Shown here: positions 1 through 6,733 of the stretch, one piece after another | Position numbering within the stretch: the stretch's first letter is position 1 | How the letters are laid out: each line of letters starts with the position of its first letter | From: a virus | Reading direction: 5' to 3' (one strand) | IMG/VR virus record: IMGVR_UViG_3300025154_000414 | Span: 1-20,730 of that record | Length of the DNA stretch: 20,730 nt | The notes under the pieces: model-generated | Databases searched by the model: none | Seen by the model: the letters and a program-made list of their open reading frames with translations, nothing else | What the model was told of the DNA's origin: nothing | Translations under genes and position numbers: made by a program

Positions 1-2173
1 CTTGAACATTTCCTGCATCTGCTGGAGTGACATTGCCTGCCCCGGCCTGCCCTGTGTTGACTGGATTGACATTCGTTACCTCCGTGGTGTTCTTCTGCAA
101 CCAGGCCACCTGCGACCCGGGACCTTTACGGGCGGCGAGGGCCTCCTCGATATCGGTCTTGCTCATCCCCTCCGCCGGCGCAAACGTGCGGACCTCTCCC
201 CTGACATTATACTGCACCGTGTCGGGTTTGGCAGGGTCATCGGGTAACCGGACGTAGGGCTCAGTGGAGGGTTTCTTAATGCCTATGTTTGCCGGGAGGA
301 CAGGGCTGCCCAATACCTTCTCTTCTCCATTTCTTGTCTGAAATGAGAAAATGTCACTACCTGCTCCTTCATATTCTACAACTGTCGTCCCAGCCTTGGT
401 AGTCTTCTTCCGTATAGTCCATGAATTTTCAGGAACATCCTTGTCGTAAACTACTGTCCCATCGGGGAGTGACTCAGCAAGCCCCTTAACTGCCGTAACA
501 TACTCTTGCCGATTGGTGGCATTTTTTATAGCGTCGACGTGAACCGTGTGATCCTGCACCAGCGAAGCACGTGGGATGGTGGTCACCGTCCGCCGGCCGT
601 CCTCGGTGTATCGGGCGATCTCCTTGCCCTTGCCGGCAAGTTCTTTCTTCTGGACGAAATGCTCGTTGCCGAGGGTATCCTTGACCTTGACCAGATCGGC
701 CTCGTAACCGGTGATCGGGGTCTTGCTGACATCCTCTTTGACCGGCGGCTGGCTGAAGCGCATCCCGAGACCGGGAGAGGGCTGCTGCCGGGACGGCGGC
801 ACGGTAACGCCTGAATAGTCTTCCGCCGGCACGTTGCGGGTCTTGTTGTAGATCTCTGCTCTACGCCGCTGTATGGCCTCATCGGCCTCTGCCAGCAGCT
901 GCTCGGCCGGCGCCTTGGCCGCGTCGGTGGTGAGGCTACGGATGCCACCCTGCGCCAGCCCCCTGATCGTCTTGTCTTCGATGGTGCCGGGGAGGGTCAC
1001 TCCTGAGTAGTCCTCAGCCGGCAGGTTCTTCGTCTTATTGTAAATCTTCGAAGCCCGTTCCTGCTCGACCCACTCGAGAGCAGCGGCGATCTCGTCCGGC
1101 TTGTTGGCGGCGAGGAGCTTGCTCATCTCATCGATCGGGATATTGATCGTCGCAGTCTGGCCGTCAGCGGTCGGGAAACTGACATTGGCCATGCTGTTCT
1201 TGGTGCCGTTGAGCACAATGCCCTCGGGCAGCAGGGTGGTGAGTAGCTCGCCGCTCACCTGGTCCCTGGTCGGGTCTTCGCTCGGGGTGTCGTCGAGGAC
1301 CTCTTGAGCGCGGGGGCGCAAGGCCGGACCCATTGCCCCGCCGAGCACACCGCCACCAACTGCACCCATCACACCGCCGAACGCCGTCTCTGTCAGACTC
1401 TCTTTGGTCAGGGGGTTGTCGCCACTGGCAAGCTGCTCAACCGGGTTCTGGACAATCTCCTCGGCGCCCTCTATCGCGCCGCCTTTGACTGCCCCGGAAC
1501 CGATTGCCTTCATGACCGTAGTGTCGGCCAACATCCCGGCAAGCTGCTTGCGCCCGGCCTCGGAGGTGAGTTTGATCGCCCAGTCCTGCGGACCGAACTT
1601 GCTTTCGATAATGCCGACAGTGGCTGCGCCCAGGGCGGCGATAGCCTTGTCCTTGAAATCTCCGGCGGCGGTCGGGTCTTTCTCGATCTGTTTGCCGCGG
1701 ATGCCTCCGAACGACGGCAGGGCGGCGACAAGGGCGGGCCCGCCCCAGGAGACAAGCTGCCCGGCACCGGCAACGATCGGGGCGGCGAGACCAGCGAGCG
1801 GGGCGGCAGCGGTGATGCCGGTGCCCAGAGCCCGCATCCCGAGCATCGCCCCGATCGAGCCGGCGGCGTTGCCGGTTGCCTCGGCGACAGTCGTCCCCGG
1901 ATTCTCGACGATATCCCTGAACCCCTGCACCTTGGTCGGGTTGGCCTCGGTGACCTCCTGCCCGTATTGCTTGAGAGCATTGTCCTGCGAGACCAGGCTC
2001 GGAGCAACATCGGCAGCCAGTTGACCAGCGCCTTTAATCGTCGCCCCTACTGCCTGCTTGGCGGCAGCGCGGAAACCTCCGGTGACCGGTGGCTGGGCGG
2101 AAGCGGAGTTGGGGGCAAGCAGAGAATCAAGCTCGTCCCCCGGGGGGGCCAGCAATCGATCAAGTTCGTCCAT
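1..2173 (-). CDS. Large virion protein, probable ejection (internal virion) protein, 3' end outside window
   Basis: An uninterrupted frame of 724 codons starts at the ATG at 2173 and runs off the left edge, so the C-terminus is missing. The start is set by a TGATG overlap with the stop of the preceding gene and by a GGAGAAA ribosome site six bases upstream. Residues 2-10 and 13-21 are a doublet of the motif DELDxLLAP. Residues 101-157 are rich in Gly and Ala and hydrophobic, and 264-282 form a glycine zipper (Gly 266, 270, 274, 278, 282). A 19-residue motif occurs twice (377-395 and 441-459). Near residue 670 there is an EGMSKTDIEEAL element like one I remember from other phage virion proteins. 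Large size, last place in the structural block and possible membrane-active segments suggest a protein injected with the DNA. That role is inferred; no lysozyme or other enzyme motif is visible in the part present. Confidence 0.85.
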   Translation of the reverse strand, partial: MDELDRLLAPPGDELDSLLAPNSASAQPPVTGGFRAAAKQAVGATIKGAGQLAADVAPSLVSQDNALKQYGQEVTEANPTKVQGFRDIVENPGTTVAEATGNAAGSIGAMLGMRALGTGITAAAPLAGLAAPIVAGAGQLVSWGGPALVAALPSFGGIRGKQIEKDPTAAGDFKDKAIAALGAATVGIIESKFGPQDWAIKLTSEAGRKQLAGMLADTTVMKAIGSGAVKGGAIEGAEEIVQNPVEQLASGDNPLTKESLTETAFGGVMGAVGGGVLGGAMGPALRPRAQEVLDDTPSEDPTRDQVSGELLTTLLPEGIVLNGTKNSMANVSFPTADGQTATINIPIDEMSKLLAANKPDEIAAALEWVEQERASKIYNKTKNLPAEDYSGVTLPGTIEDKTIRGLAQGGIRSLTTDAAKAPAEQLLAEADEAIQRRRAEIYNKTRNVPAEDYSGVTVPPSRQQPSPGLGMRFSQPPVKEDVSKTPITGYEADLVKVKDTLGNEHFVQKKELAGKGKEIARYTEDGRRTVTTIPRASLVQDHTVHVDAIKNATNRQEYVTAVKGLAESLPDGTVVYDKDVPENSWTIRKKTTKAGTTVVEYEGAGSDIFSFQTRNGEEKVLGSPVLPANIGIKKPSTEPYVRLPDDPAKPDTVQYNVRGEVRTFAPAEGMSKTDIEEALAARKGPGSQVAWLQKNTTEVTNVNPVNTGQAGAGNVTPADAGNVQ
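797..853 (-). repeat. Intragenic motif repeat, copy B
   Basis: Encodes residues 441-459 of the large virion protein, reading IYNKTRNVPAEDYSGVTVP. It matches copy A at 989-1045 in 16 of 19 residues, but synonymous positions have diverged (for example ACCCGC against ACGAAG), so the duplication is old and kept at the protein level. Confidence 0.85.
989..1045 (-). repeat. Intragenic motif repeat, copy A
   Basis: Encodes residues 377-395 of the large virion protein, reading IYNKTKNLPAEDYSGVTLP. The two copies start 64 codons apart, and each follows an Arg/Glu/Ala-rich helix-like stretch, so the repeating unit may be longer than the conserved core. Confidence 0.85.
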
Positions 2174-3363
2174 CAGATTTCTCCAGCGCCGATCTTCCTG
2201 AGTATCTCAGCCTTCTCTTCCTGCGTCATGGTCTGCTTGATGAGTTTCGAGGCCTTGGTCCGTTGCTCCGGAGTGAGGGCCTGAGCTGCTGCCTGCGCTG
2301 GATCAGTGCCTCCACTCTCCTGCGGCACGACCTTGCGAAATCCTCCTGGGGCGTTCGGATCTTCAATGGTGCCGACAATCCGAGACCCCTTCATGTCCGG
2401 CATCTCCTCGGTGGTCCAGTACGGTGCTGGTGATTTCTCCTGCCTCCCGGTCAGCAGGTTGATTCGGTCCTTGATCCGAGCGCGGGCAGCGTCGTCCGGC
2501 GCAGCGTCGTACTGATCGATCAGACCTTGCACCTCTTCGGCCTGAGCAAGCTCACGCTCTGCTGCCTGGGTCTGCACGCGGTCCAGTCCAATGCCGGACG
2601 CTGCTTTATCTGAGAGTATCCGGTTCTGTTCGTCAGCGGTGCGCTGGCGCATCCCGGCCGACATAAGCTCGGCATCCTGCCCCCTGGCCGTGAGGTCCTG
2701 GGTAGCTTGGACCTGGGCACGTTTTTGCCGTACTCCGGCGACCACCATCTCGCCGATGTTCATATCCTCGAGCTTCTTACCTTCTTCCGCCGGCGGGGTA
2801 GCCCCGAACCACCTGCCTCGGGGAGTGTTGACATATTCCTGGTATCGCTGAATCTGCCCATCCGGCCGCACCGGGTCGGCGAGGAACGCTGCCCTGGCTG
2901 CTGGGGAGGTAGACGGGTCGAACGACACATCCATGTTGCCGACGCGGCGGATGCCGGTCTGCTGGGGAGCTGACTGGAACGTCGGTTCGGCTATCGGATT
3001 ACCTGCCCGGTCAGTCCAGCGCATCCCCCCACCGGCGTCCATCGACAGTGCTGCCCCGGTCGCTGAGTCACGAATGAAATTGTGCTGCGGTGGGCTGGGG
3101 GCCGCCGTGTCTACGGCGGTATGGGACGGGGCCAGCTCTTGCCGGCGGAGACCGGCGACTACGTCGGCCGGTTTGACTTTAGCCGAAGCCCCGGGTGCCG
3201 GCGTTTCGACCGGGGCAACTACCTGCGGCGGAGGCGGAGCCGGGGGGGCGTTAAACCCCTGCTGCGGAGTGCCGGCCCGCGCCGTGCTGAATTTTTCCTG
3301 CAAACCTCGCCACCCTCTCCCGACGGCGGCTGATATTCTTTCTTCCGGTGTCAAATATGCCAT
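2173..3363 (-). CDS. Helical phage virion protein of unknown function, 396 residues
   Basis: I do not recognise this protein. It starts after a strong AAGGAG site seven bases before the ATG at 3363. Residues 39-58 are a proline-rich linker with a run of PAPPPP. Residues 95-190 are Gly/Pro-containing and probably folded loosely, 205-305 are rich in Ala, Gln, Arg and Glu and likely form long helices, and the last 40 residues are again helical with an EEKAEILRKIG end. There is no signal peptide or membrane segment. It lies between a helical structural protein and the large putative ejection protein and shares a TGATG overlap with the latter, so translation of the two is likely coupled. A role as a minor virion or ejection protein is inferred from place and composition only. 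A candidate promoter lies just upstream. Confidence 0.8.
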   Translation of the reverse strand: MAYLTPEERISAAVGRGWRGLQEKFSTARAGTPQQGFNAPPAPPPPQVVAPVETPAPGASAKVKPADVVAGLRRQELAPSHTAVDTAAPSPPQHNFIRDSATGAALSMDAGGGMRWTDRAGNPIAEPTFQSAPQQTGIRRVGNMDVSFDPSTSPAARAAFLADPVRPDGQIQRYQEYVNTPRGRWFGATPPAEEGKKLEDMNIGEMVVAGVRQKRAQVQATQDLTARGQDAELMSAGMRQRTADEQNRILSDKAASGIGLDRVQTQAAERELAQAEEVQGLIDQYDAAPDDAARARIKDRINLLTGRQEKSPAPYWTTEEMPDMKGSRIVGTIEDPNAPGGFRKVVPQESGGTDPAQAAAQALTPEQRTKASKLIKQTMTQEEKAEILRKIGAGEI

Positions 3364-3395
3364 CTGCCATCTCCTTCAGGTTAGGGTGTGGCTTA

Positions 3396-3424
3396 ACTAT
3401 AGAGTACTCCCTCGCATAAATCAA
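3396..3424 (-). promoter_or_regulatory. Candidate sigma-70-type promoter
   Basis: On the minus strand TTGATT (3419-3424) and TATAGT (3396-3401) are separated by exactly 17 bases. The -10 box matches the consensus at five of six positions and the -35 box at four of six. It overlaps the stop codon of the gene at 3421-4389 and sits 33 bases before the next ATG, in one of the few real intergenic gaps. It would give separate expression of the two large genes at the left end. By eye only. Confidence 0.4.
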
Positions 3425-4389
3425 GCAAACGCATTGACAGACGTGCTGACAACGCTATTAAGCGAGGCCGCAAAGGCTGCTGCGGTGCGAGCGAGGGTGT
3501 CGGCCGCCGCTGTCAGGGCCTGGACCTCGACTTGGCTGTTCTGTGTTGCGTTGGTTCGCCGGTGGATGTAGATGCCGTCACGCGACTCCAGCTCGGCCAG
3601 CTTGCTGTTGAGGATGATTCGGTCGCGCTCAAGCCGGACATTGTAGAGATTGGCATACGCCGAGACCATTTTAGCCTGGGCATCCGAGTTGACGTTGGTG
3701 ACATCGACCGCCGAGGCCGGGGCGGTTGCCATCGCCCGGATGTAATCGACCGCGGCCCGCATCGCCTCAAACCGGGACTTGAGCGCCTGCTCAACGGCAA
3801 ACCTGACCGTCTCGATCTCGATCCGCAACTGCTCAACTGCTTTTGCCGTTGACGCCTTGCCGGTCTCCCCCAGCCCGACGAACCTAGCCTCGTCGACCTT
3901 GGCCAGCATCGCCCCGGCCGGCATCATGATTCCTTTGGCGGCGAAGCCGGTGTAAATCTGTTTCTCCACCCGCCTGCCGTCGGCAATGACCCGGTCCCGG
4001 TCCCGCTGCCATGCCTGGTTCTCGATATCAGCATTGATCCCGGTGCCCCCGTTGGTGATCGTGTCTACCAGCCAGGCGGTCGCCTCGTCGAAAGCGTCGG
4101 AGGCGAGGGGGTAGTAGAGCGTGAAGAAGTCGCCCAACTGGTCTGCCAGCATGGCGATGATCTCCGCCAGGCGCACGTCGTACTCGGTCTTTGAGTCGTT
4201 GACCGTGGGGATGGCAGGCTCGACCGCCTCGACCGCGAAACCGGAGAGACTATCAGGCGGCGTGATGTACACCCCAGCGTTGGTCGAGATAAGGTCATTG
4301 GCCGCGTCGACCGCAGCGTTAGTGTTGCTTGTAGCAACCTCCAGAGCGGAGGTGATGATCGCATTGATCTGGTCGGCGGCGTCGGACAT
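3421..4389 (-). CDS. Alpha-helical phage structural protein, 322 residues
   Basis: The start at 4389 follows an AGGAGAAT site and comes two bases after the TGA of the tail protein before it. The sequence is strongly helical and alanine-rich: residues 1-40 form an Ala/Asn/Asp-rich N-terminus, and the rest has long stretches such as the region around RDRDRVIADGRRVEKQIY and a C-terminal Ala/Thr/Ser-rich helix. One loop near 155-165 has GIMMPAGAM. There is no signal peptide, enzyme motif or convincing membrane span. It resembles in composition the helical proteins often found next to tail genes in phages of Proteobacteria, but I cannot name a family. It returns to GC-rich DNA after the AT-rich cassette. 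A virion or tail-associated role is inferred from context. Confidence 0.8.
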   Translation of the reverse strand: MSDAADQINAIITSALEVATSNTNAAVDAANDLISTNAGVYITPPDSLSGFAVEAVEPAIPTVNDSKTEYDVRLAEIIAMLADQLGDFFTLYYPLASDAFDEATAWLVDTITNGGTGINADIENQAWQRDRDRVIADGRRVEKQIYTGFAAKGIMMPAGAMLAKVDEARFVGLGETGKASTAKAVEQLRIEIETVRFAVEQALKSRFEAMRAAVDYIRAMATAPASAVDVTNVNSDAQAKMVSAYANLYNVRLERDRIILNSKLAELESRDGIYIHRRTNATQNSQVEVQALTAAADTLARTAAAFAASLNSVVSTSVNAFA

Positions 4390-4390
4390 G

Positions 4391-5572
4391 TCATATTCTC
4401 CTGGTAAGGTTTGCCGGGACGAACTCCACCCCGATCAGGTCAGTATCGTCTGACGACATCAACGTGAACCCCCACTGGTGCCCCTGGATGTCATGCGGGA
4501 TCTTGGCGCGGTAATCATAAGGGCCGCGGACGCATCGCTCAACCCGGTACGTGTGGTCGGTGCCGTCGACATTGACCTTGAGGTAGGTCGTGCCTCCGGT
4601 CGTCACTCCGACGTAGACGTTGAGAATTTTCTTGCGAGCCTTGATCCCGCAGTTGCTGATGCCGAAGTCTACCTGCCAAGGGATCGTCGCCCCGGCGTCG
4701 GTGTTGCCGGTCAGTTCGTAGACTCCGTCGTCGGCGAGCCCGTAACACTTCCCGTCGCCGTTGTCGTCGAGGAATGAGTTGAAACCGTAGTCGTCATACT
4801 GGCTAGTGGCGGCGGTGTCGATGTTGACGACCCACACTCGGTCGGCGGAGTCGAGCGCCGGGGCGAATGTAGTGCCGGACCCTGCTGTAGCGGTCGAGAA
4901 ATCGCTGATCGCTAAAGAGTCAATGGCCGAGGCCAGGAACGACCCGAGAACCGAATAGGTGCCAGTCACTTCCAAGTCGGTGAGTACGCTGGCGATCAGA
5001 CTACGGGAACCTGAGATGGTATCAGTTATCTGCCCGGTCCAATCAAGAAAAACGATATGGTCCTGGCCAACTCCAACTCCATCGAATAGATATATTGAAG
5101 TTATTGCGTTAGCAATATTAGTTGCTGGACCTTCGTTACCGTAGGACTGTACAGCAGGCAGAGTAGATTCTCCAATTCCATAATTTCCCTCTCCTCCGAT
5201 TGACTGCACAGTTGGCAGTGTTGAACTTCCTGTTCCTGGAGAACTGGTAATAACTAGTCCAAACGAAGAGAACCTTGGAACTTCAGCATATCCTACAACC
5301 GGTTCAGGCGGGATATAGAACCCACCACTTCCGGTCGAAGTTACCGCCGGAAGCTCGGCTACACCTACTCCATATCCTGCTGGAACTTCGCCACCAAAAC
5401 TATCAAAGGCTGGCAGCACAGCATAGCCGTAATTCGATTCTCCATATGGTATCAATCCAAATTCAGAAGAAAATGTAGCCGAGGCAAACTGTCCTCGTCC
5501 AAAAGTTATACCGAACTCAGAACTGAACAGGATGTCACAGTTATTTACGACAAATCCAAATACAGCATCCAT
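4391..5572 (-). CDS. Repeat-containing phage tail protein with C-terminal tail beta domain, 393 residues
   Basis: The start at 5572 is fixed by a TGATG one-base overlap with the upstream stop. Residues 27-145 carry six copies of a 12-residue core G-x-(A/S)-x-(L/V/F)-P-x-(V/F)-x-S-x-G, except that copy 1 has Ser for the Pro; copies start at 27, 49, 70, 94, 115 and 134. Residues 240-393 contain DDNGDGKCYGLADDG (269-283), VDFGISNCGIKARKKI (301-316) and an end motif QWGF...GVEFVPANLTRRI. This C-terminal pattern resembles a domain I recall from many phage and prophage tail proteins, where Gly/Leu-Pro repeats also occur in front. The DNA changes from AT-rich to GC-rich at about residue 178, so the gene looks like a recombination chimera. 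Its job is probably in the tail or fibre; the exact position in the virion is unknown. Confidence 0.8.
   Translation of the reverse strand: MDAVFGFVVNNCDILFSSEFGITFGRGQFASATFSSEFGLIPYGESNYGYAVLPAFDSFGGEVPAGYGVGVAELPAVTSTGSGGFYIPPEPVVGYAEVPRFSSFGLVITSSPGTGSSTLPTVQSIGGEGNYGIGESTLPAVQSYGNEGPATNIANAITSIYLFDGVGVGQDHIVFLDWTGQITDTISGSRSLIASVLTDLEVTGTYSVLGSFLASAIDSLAISDFSTATAGSGTTFAPALDSADRVWVVNIDTAATSQYDDYGFNSFLDDNGDGKCYGLADDGVYELTGNTDAGATIPWQVDFGISNCGIKARKKILNVYVGVTTGGTTYLKVNVDGTDHTYRVERCVRGPYDYRAKIPHDIQGHQWGFTLMSSDDTDLIGVEFVPANLTRRI
5138..5494 (-). repeat. Six Gly/Leu-Pro protein repeats, about 21 residues apart
   Basis: Examples of the core are GYAVLPAFDSFG, GVAELPAVTSTG, GYAEVPRFSSFG, GSSTLPTVQSIG and GESTLPAVQSYG. 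Spacing between copies is 22, 21, 24, 21 and 19 residues. Copy 1 is degenerate (GQFASATFSSEFG, one residue longer). The spacing and the Gly/Pro turns suggest a repeated beta-hairpin or a beta-solenoid-like stalk. Confidence 0.8.
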
Positions 5573-6228
5573 CAGCAGGCTCCGTATTGAACATCGCCGT
5601 AGTCAGCGAATTGTGTTGATGTCACCTTATCACCACTAGCATATAGCATTCCATATACATAAAGAGTAAGATACTTCGGACATGCCAGCAGACTAGTATA
5701 GACCAGTGTTTCAGTTCCAGTCGTTGCTACATAAACTATACTTCCATCTTCCTGCCTATGGATGCGTAGAACTGATACAGCAGTCTGGAGATCTTTCAAC
5801 GTTTTAACAGTTACATTATTCTCTCGAATATGAACTCCAGCAGTATCGCAAATTATAGCATGTGAGAATTTTCCTGGAACTAAAGCCTCTGATCCAGCAG
5901 CAGCAATACCAAGCATTGCCCCAGCTACTCCATCAGCTACAGTAAACACACATACCTCTCCAACACCTAATGGATTAATACTTCTTGCCCAACTATTCCA
6001 ACCTTTGTTAAGCAGTTTATTAATTACATTCGGAGTTGCATACGTTGTAGATGTTCCTGGAACAGCCGGAGTTGGAGGATGCCATATCTTAAGTATATCC
6101 GCATCAGGCTGTACGTATAAACTATCAGTCGATGTATCGTTATAAGAGACAATAGGAAAAGGAAGAAGATTAGTTCCTTCATAACTAGAGTCTGCTGTTG
6201 GGAATCCTTCTCCAATTTCAACAACCAT
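5572..6228 (-). CDS. Putative lectin-like tail protein, 218 residues
   Basis: The start at 6228 lies within the end of the upstream gene (11-base overlap) and is preceded by a GAGGGGAC ribosome site. Residues 50-66 are a Pro/Thr-rich linker. Residues 76-180 have the alternating pattern of a jelly-roll or concanavalin-like sandwich: GWNSWARS, then a VCVFTV strand, AMLGIAAAG, a FSHAIICD strand, VHIREN, an LRIHRQEDGSIVYVA hairpin and LVYTSL. The order of these elements resembles a carbohydrate-binding-like beta sandwich that I remember from phage tail proteins, but no sugar-site residue can be assigned. The final residues are rich in Tyr and Gly and end in GAC. The TGATG junction couples it to the repeat-bearing tail protein downstream. 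A receptor-binding or adhesin role is inference. Confidence 0.75.
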   Translation of the reverse strand: MVVEIGEGFPTADSSYEGTNLLPFPIVSYNDTSTDSLYVQPDADILKIWHPPTPAVPGTSTTYATPNVINKLLNKGWNSWARSINPLGVGEVCVFTVADGVAGAMLGIAAAGSEALVPGKFSHAIICDTAGVHIRENNVTVKTLKDLQTAVSVLRIHRQEDGSIVYVATTGTETLVYTSLLACPKYLTLYVYGMLYASGDKVTSTQFADYGDVQYGAC

Positions 6229-6733
6229 CTATAGTCCCCTCTATGTACTCATAATTTGGAATGTAAATCGGATTTTCTTCAACTACAATATTACTAGTTG
6301 GTGCAGTTACAGCACAGAATGCTACTCCACCATTAATTCTTTGAAGGGCAATATATACAGTATACATCAGCAACGGGCCACCATCTAATGGCTGATCTTC
6401 TTTCCGATATGAATACTGTTTAAATATTGTGGTTCCAAGAGTTGGACTAGACAACAAAGTTTCAAGTAACTTTATCTGGATTGCACATTCATTAGTTAGC
6501 CATGGCCAGATTAATTTAACTTCTGCCCATGTTGCAAGTCGAATATATCCAGGAGTTTCATTGATCGCTGCTGTAGTTATATCTGTATCAGTAGCTGGAT
6601 CTGTAACATTAGGAACTGTGCTAGGAGGAAGCGATGTCCAATACCCAGGTGTAGCAGGCGTTCCAGGAGTTGTAACAGTATATGATTCTCCTTGAACTAT
6701 TTCATAAGTATGGTCTTTTTGTAGTACAGTCAT
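6218..6733 (-). CDS. Hypothetical tail-cassette protein, 171 residues
   Basis: I do not recognise a family. The start at 6733 overlaps the preceding stop as ATGA, so translation is probably coupled; a weak AGGA lies upstream. Residues 18-31 have a Thr/Pro-rich stretch with the motif PGTPATPGYW, a kind of short linker I associate with phage tail proteins. The centre (residues 65-100) is rich in Ile, Leu and Trp, and the C-terminal half has beta-like strands MYTVYIALQ and GGVAFCAVTA. No membrane span or signal is clear. Its position between the 590-residue protein and the lectin-like protein, with overlaps on both sides, says that it belongs to the same translational unit, perhaps as an adaptor or chaperone for the fibre; that is speculation. 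Confidence 0.7.
   Translation of the reverse strand: MTVLQKDHTYEIVQGESYTVTTPGTPATPGYWTSLPPSTVPNVTDPATDTDITTAAINETPGYIRLATWAEVKLIWPWLTNECAIQIKLLETLLSSPTLGTTIFKQYSYRKEDQPLDGGPLLMYTVYIALQRINGGVAFCAVTAPTSNIVVEENPIYIPNYEYIEGTIDGC

Noticed and set aside
1304-2284. Plus-strand open frame of 326 codons
   Set aside because: It lies antisense to the large minus-strand virion gene, has no convincing domain or ribosome site, and is rich in Arg, Gly and Pro as expected from the shadow of a GC-rich gene.
2933-3571. Plus-strand open frame of 212 codons
   Set aside because: Antisense to two well-supported minus-strand genes and across their junction; low-complexity Ala/Gly/Cys composition typical of a shadow frame.
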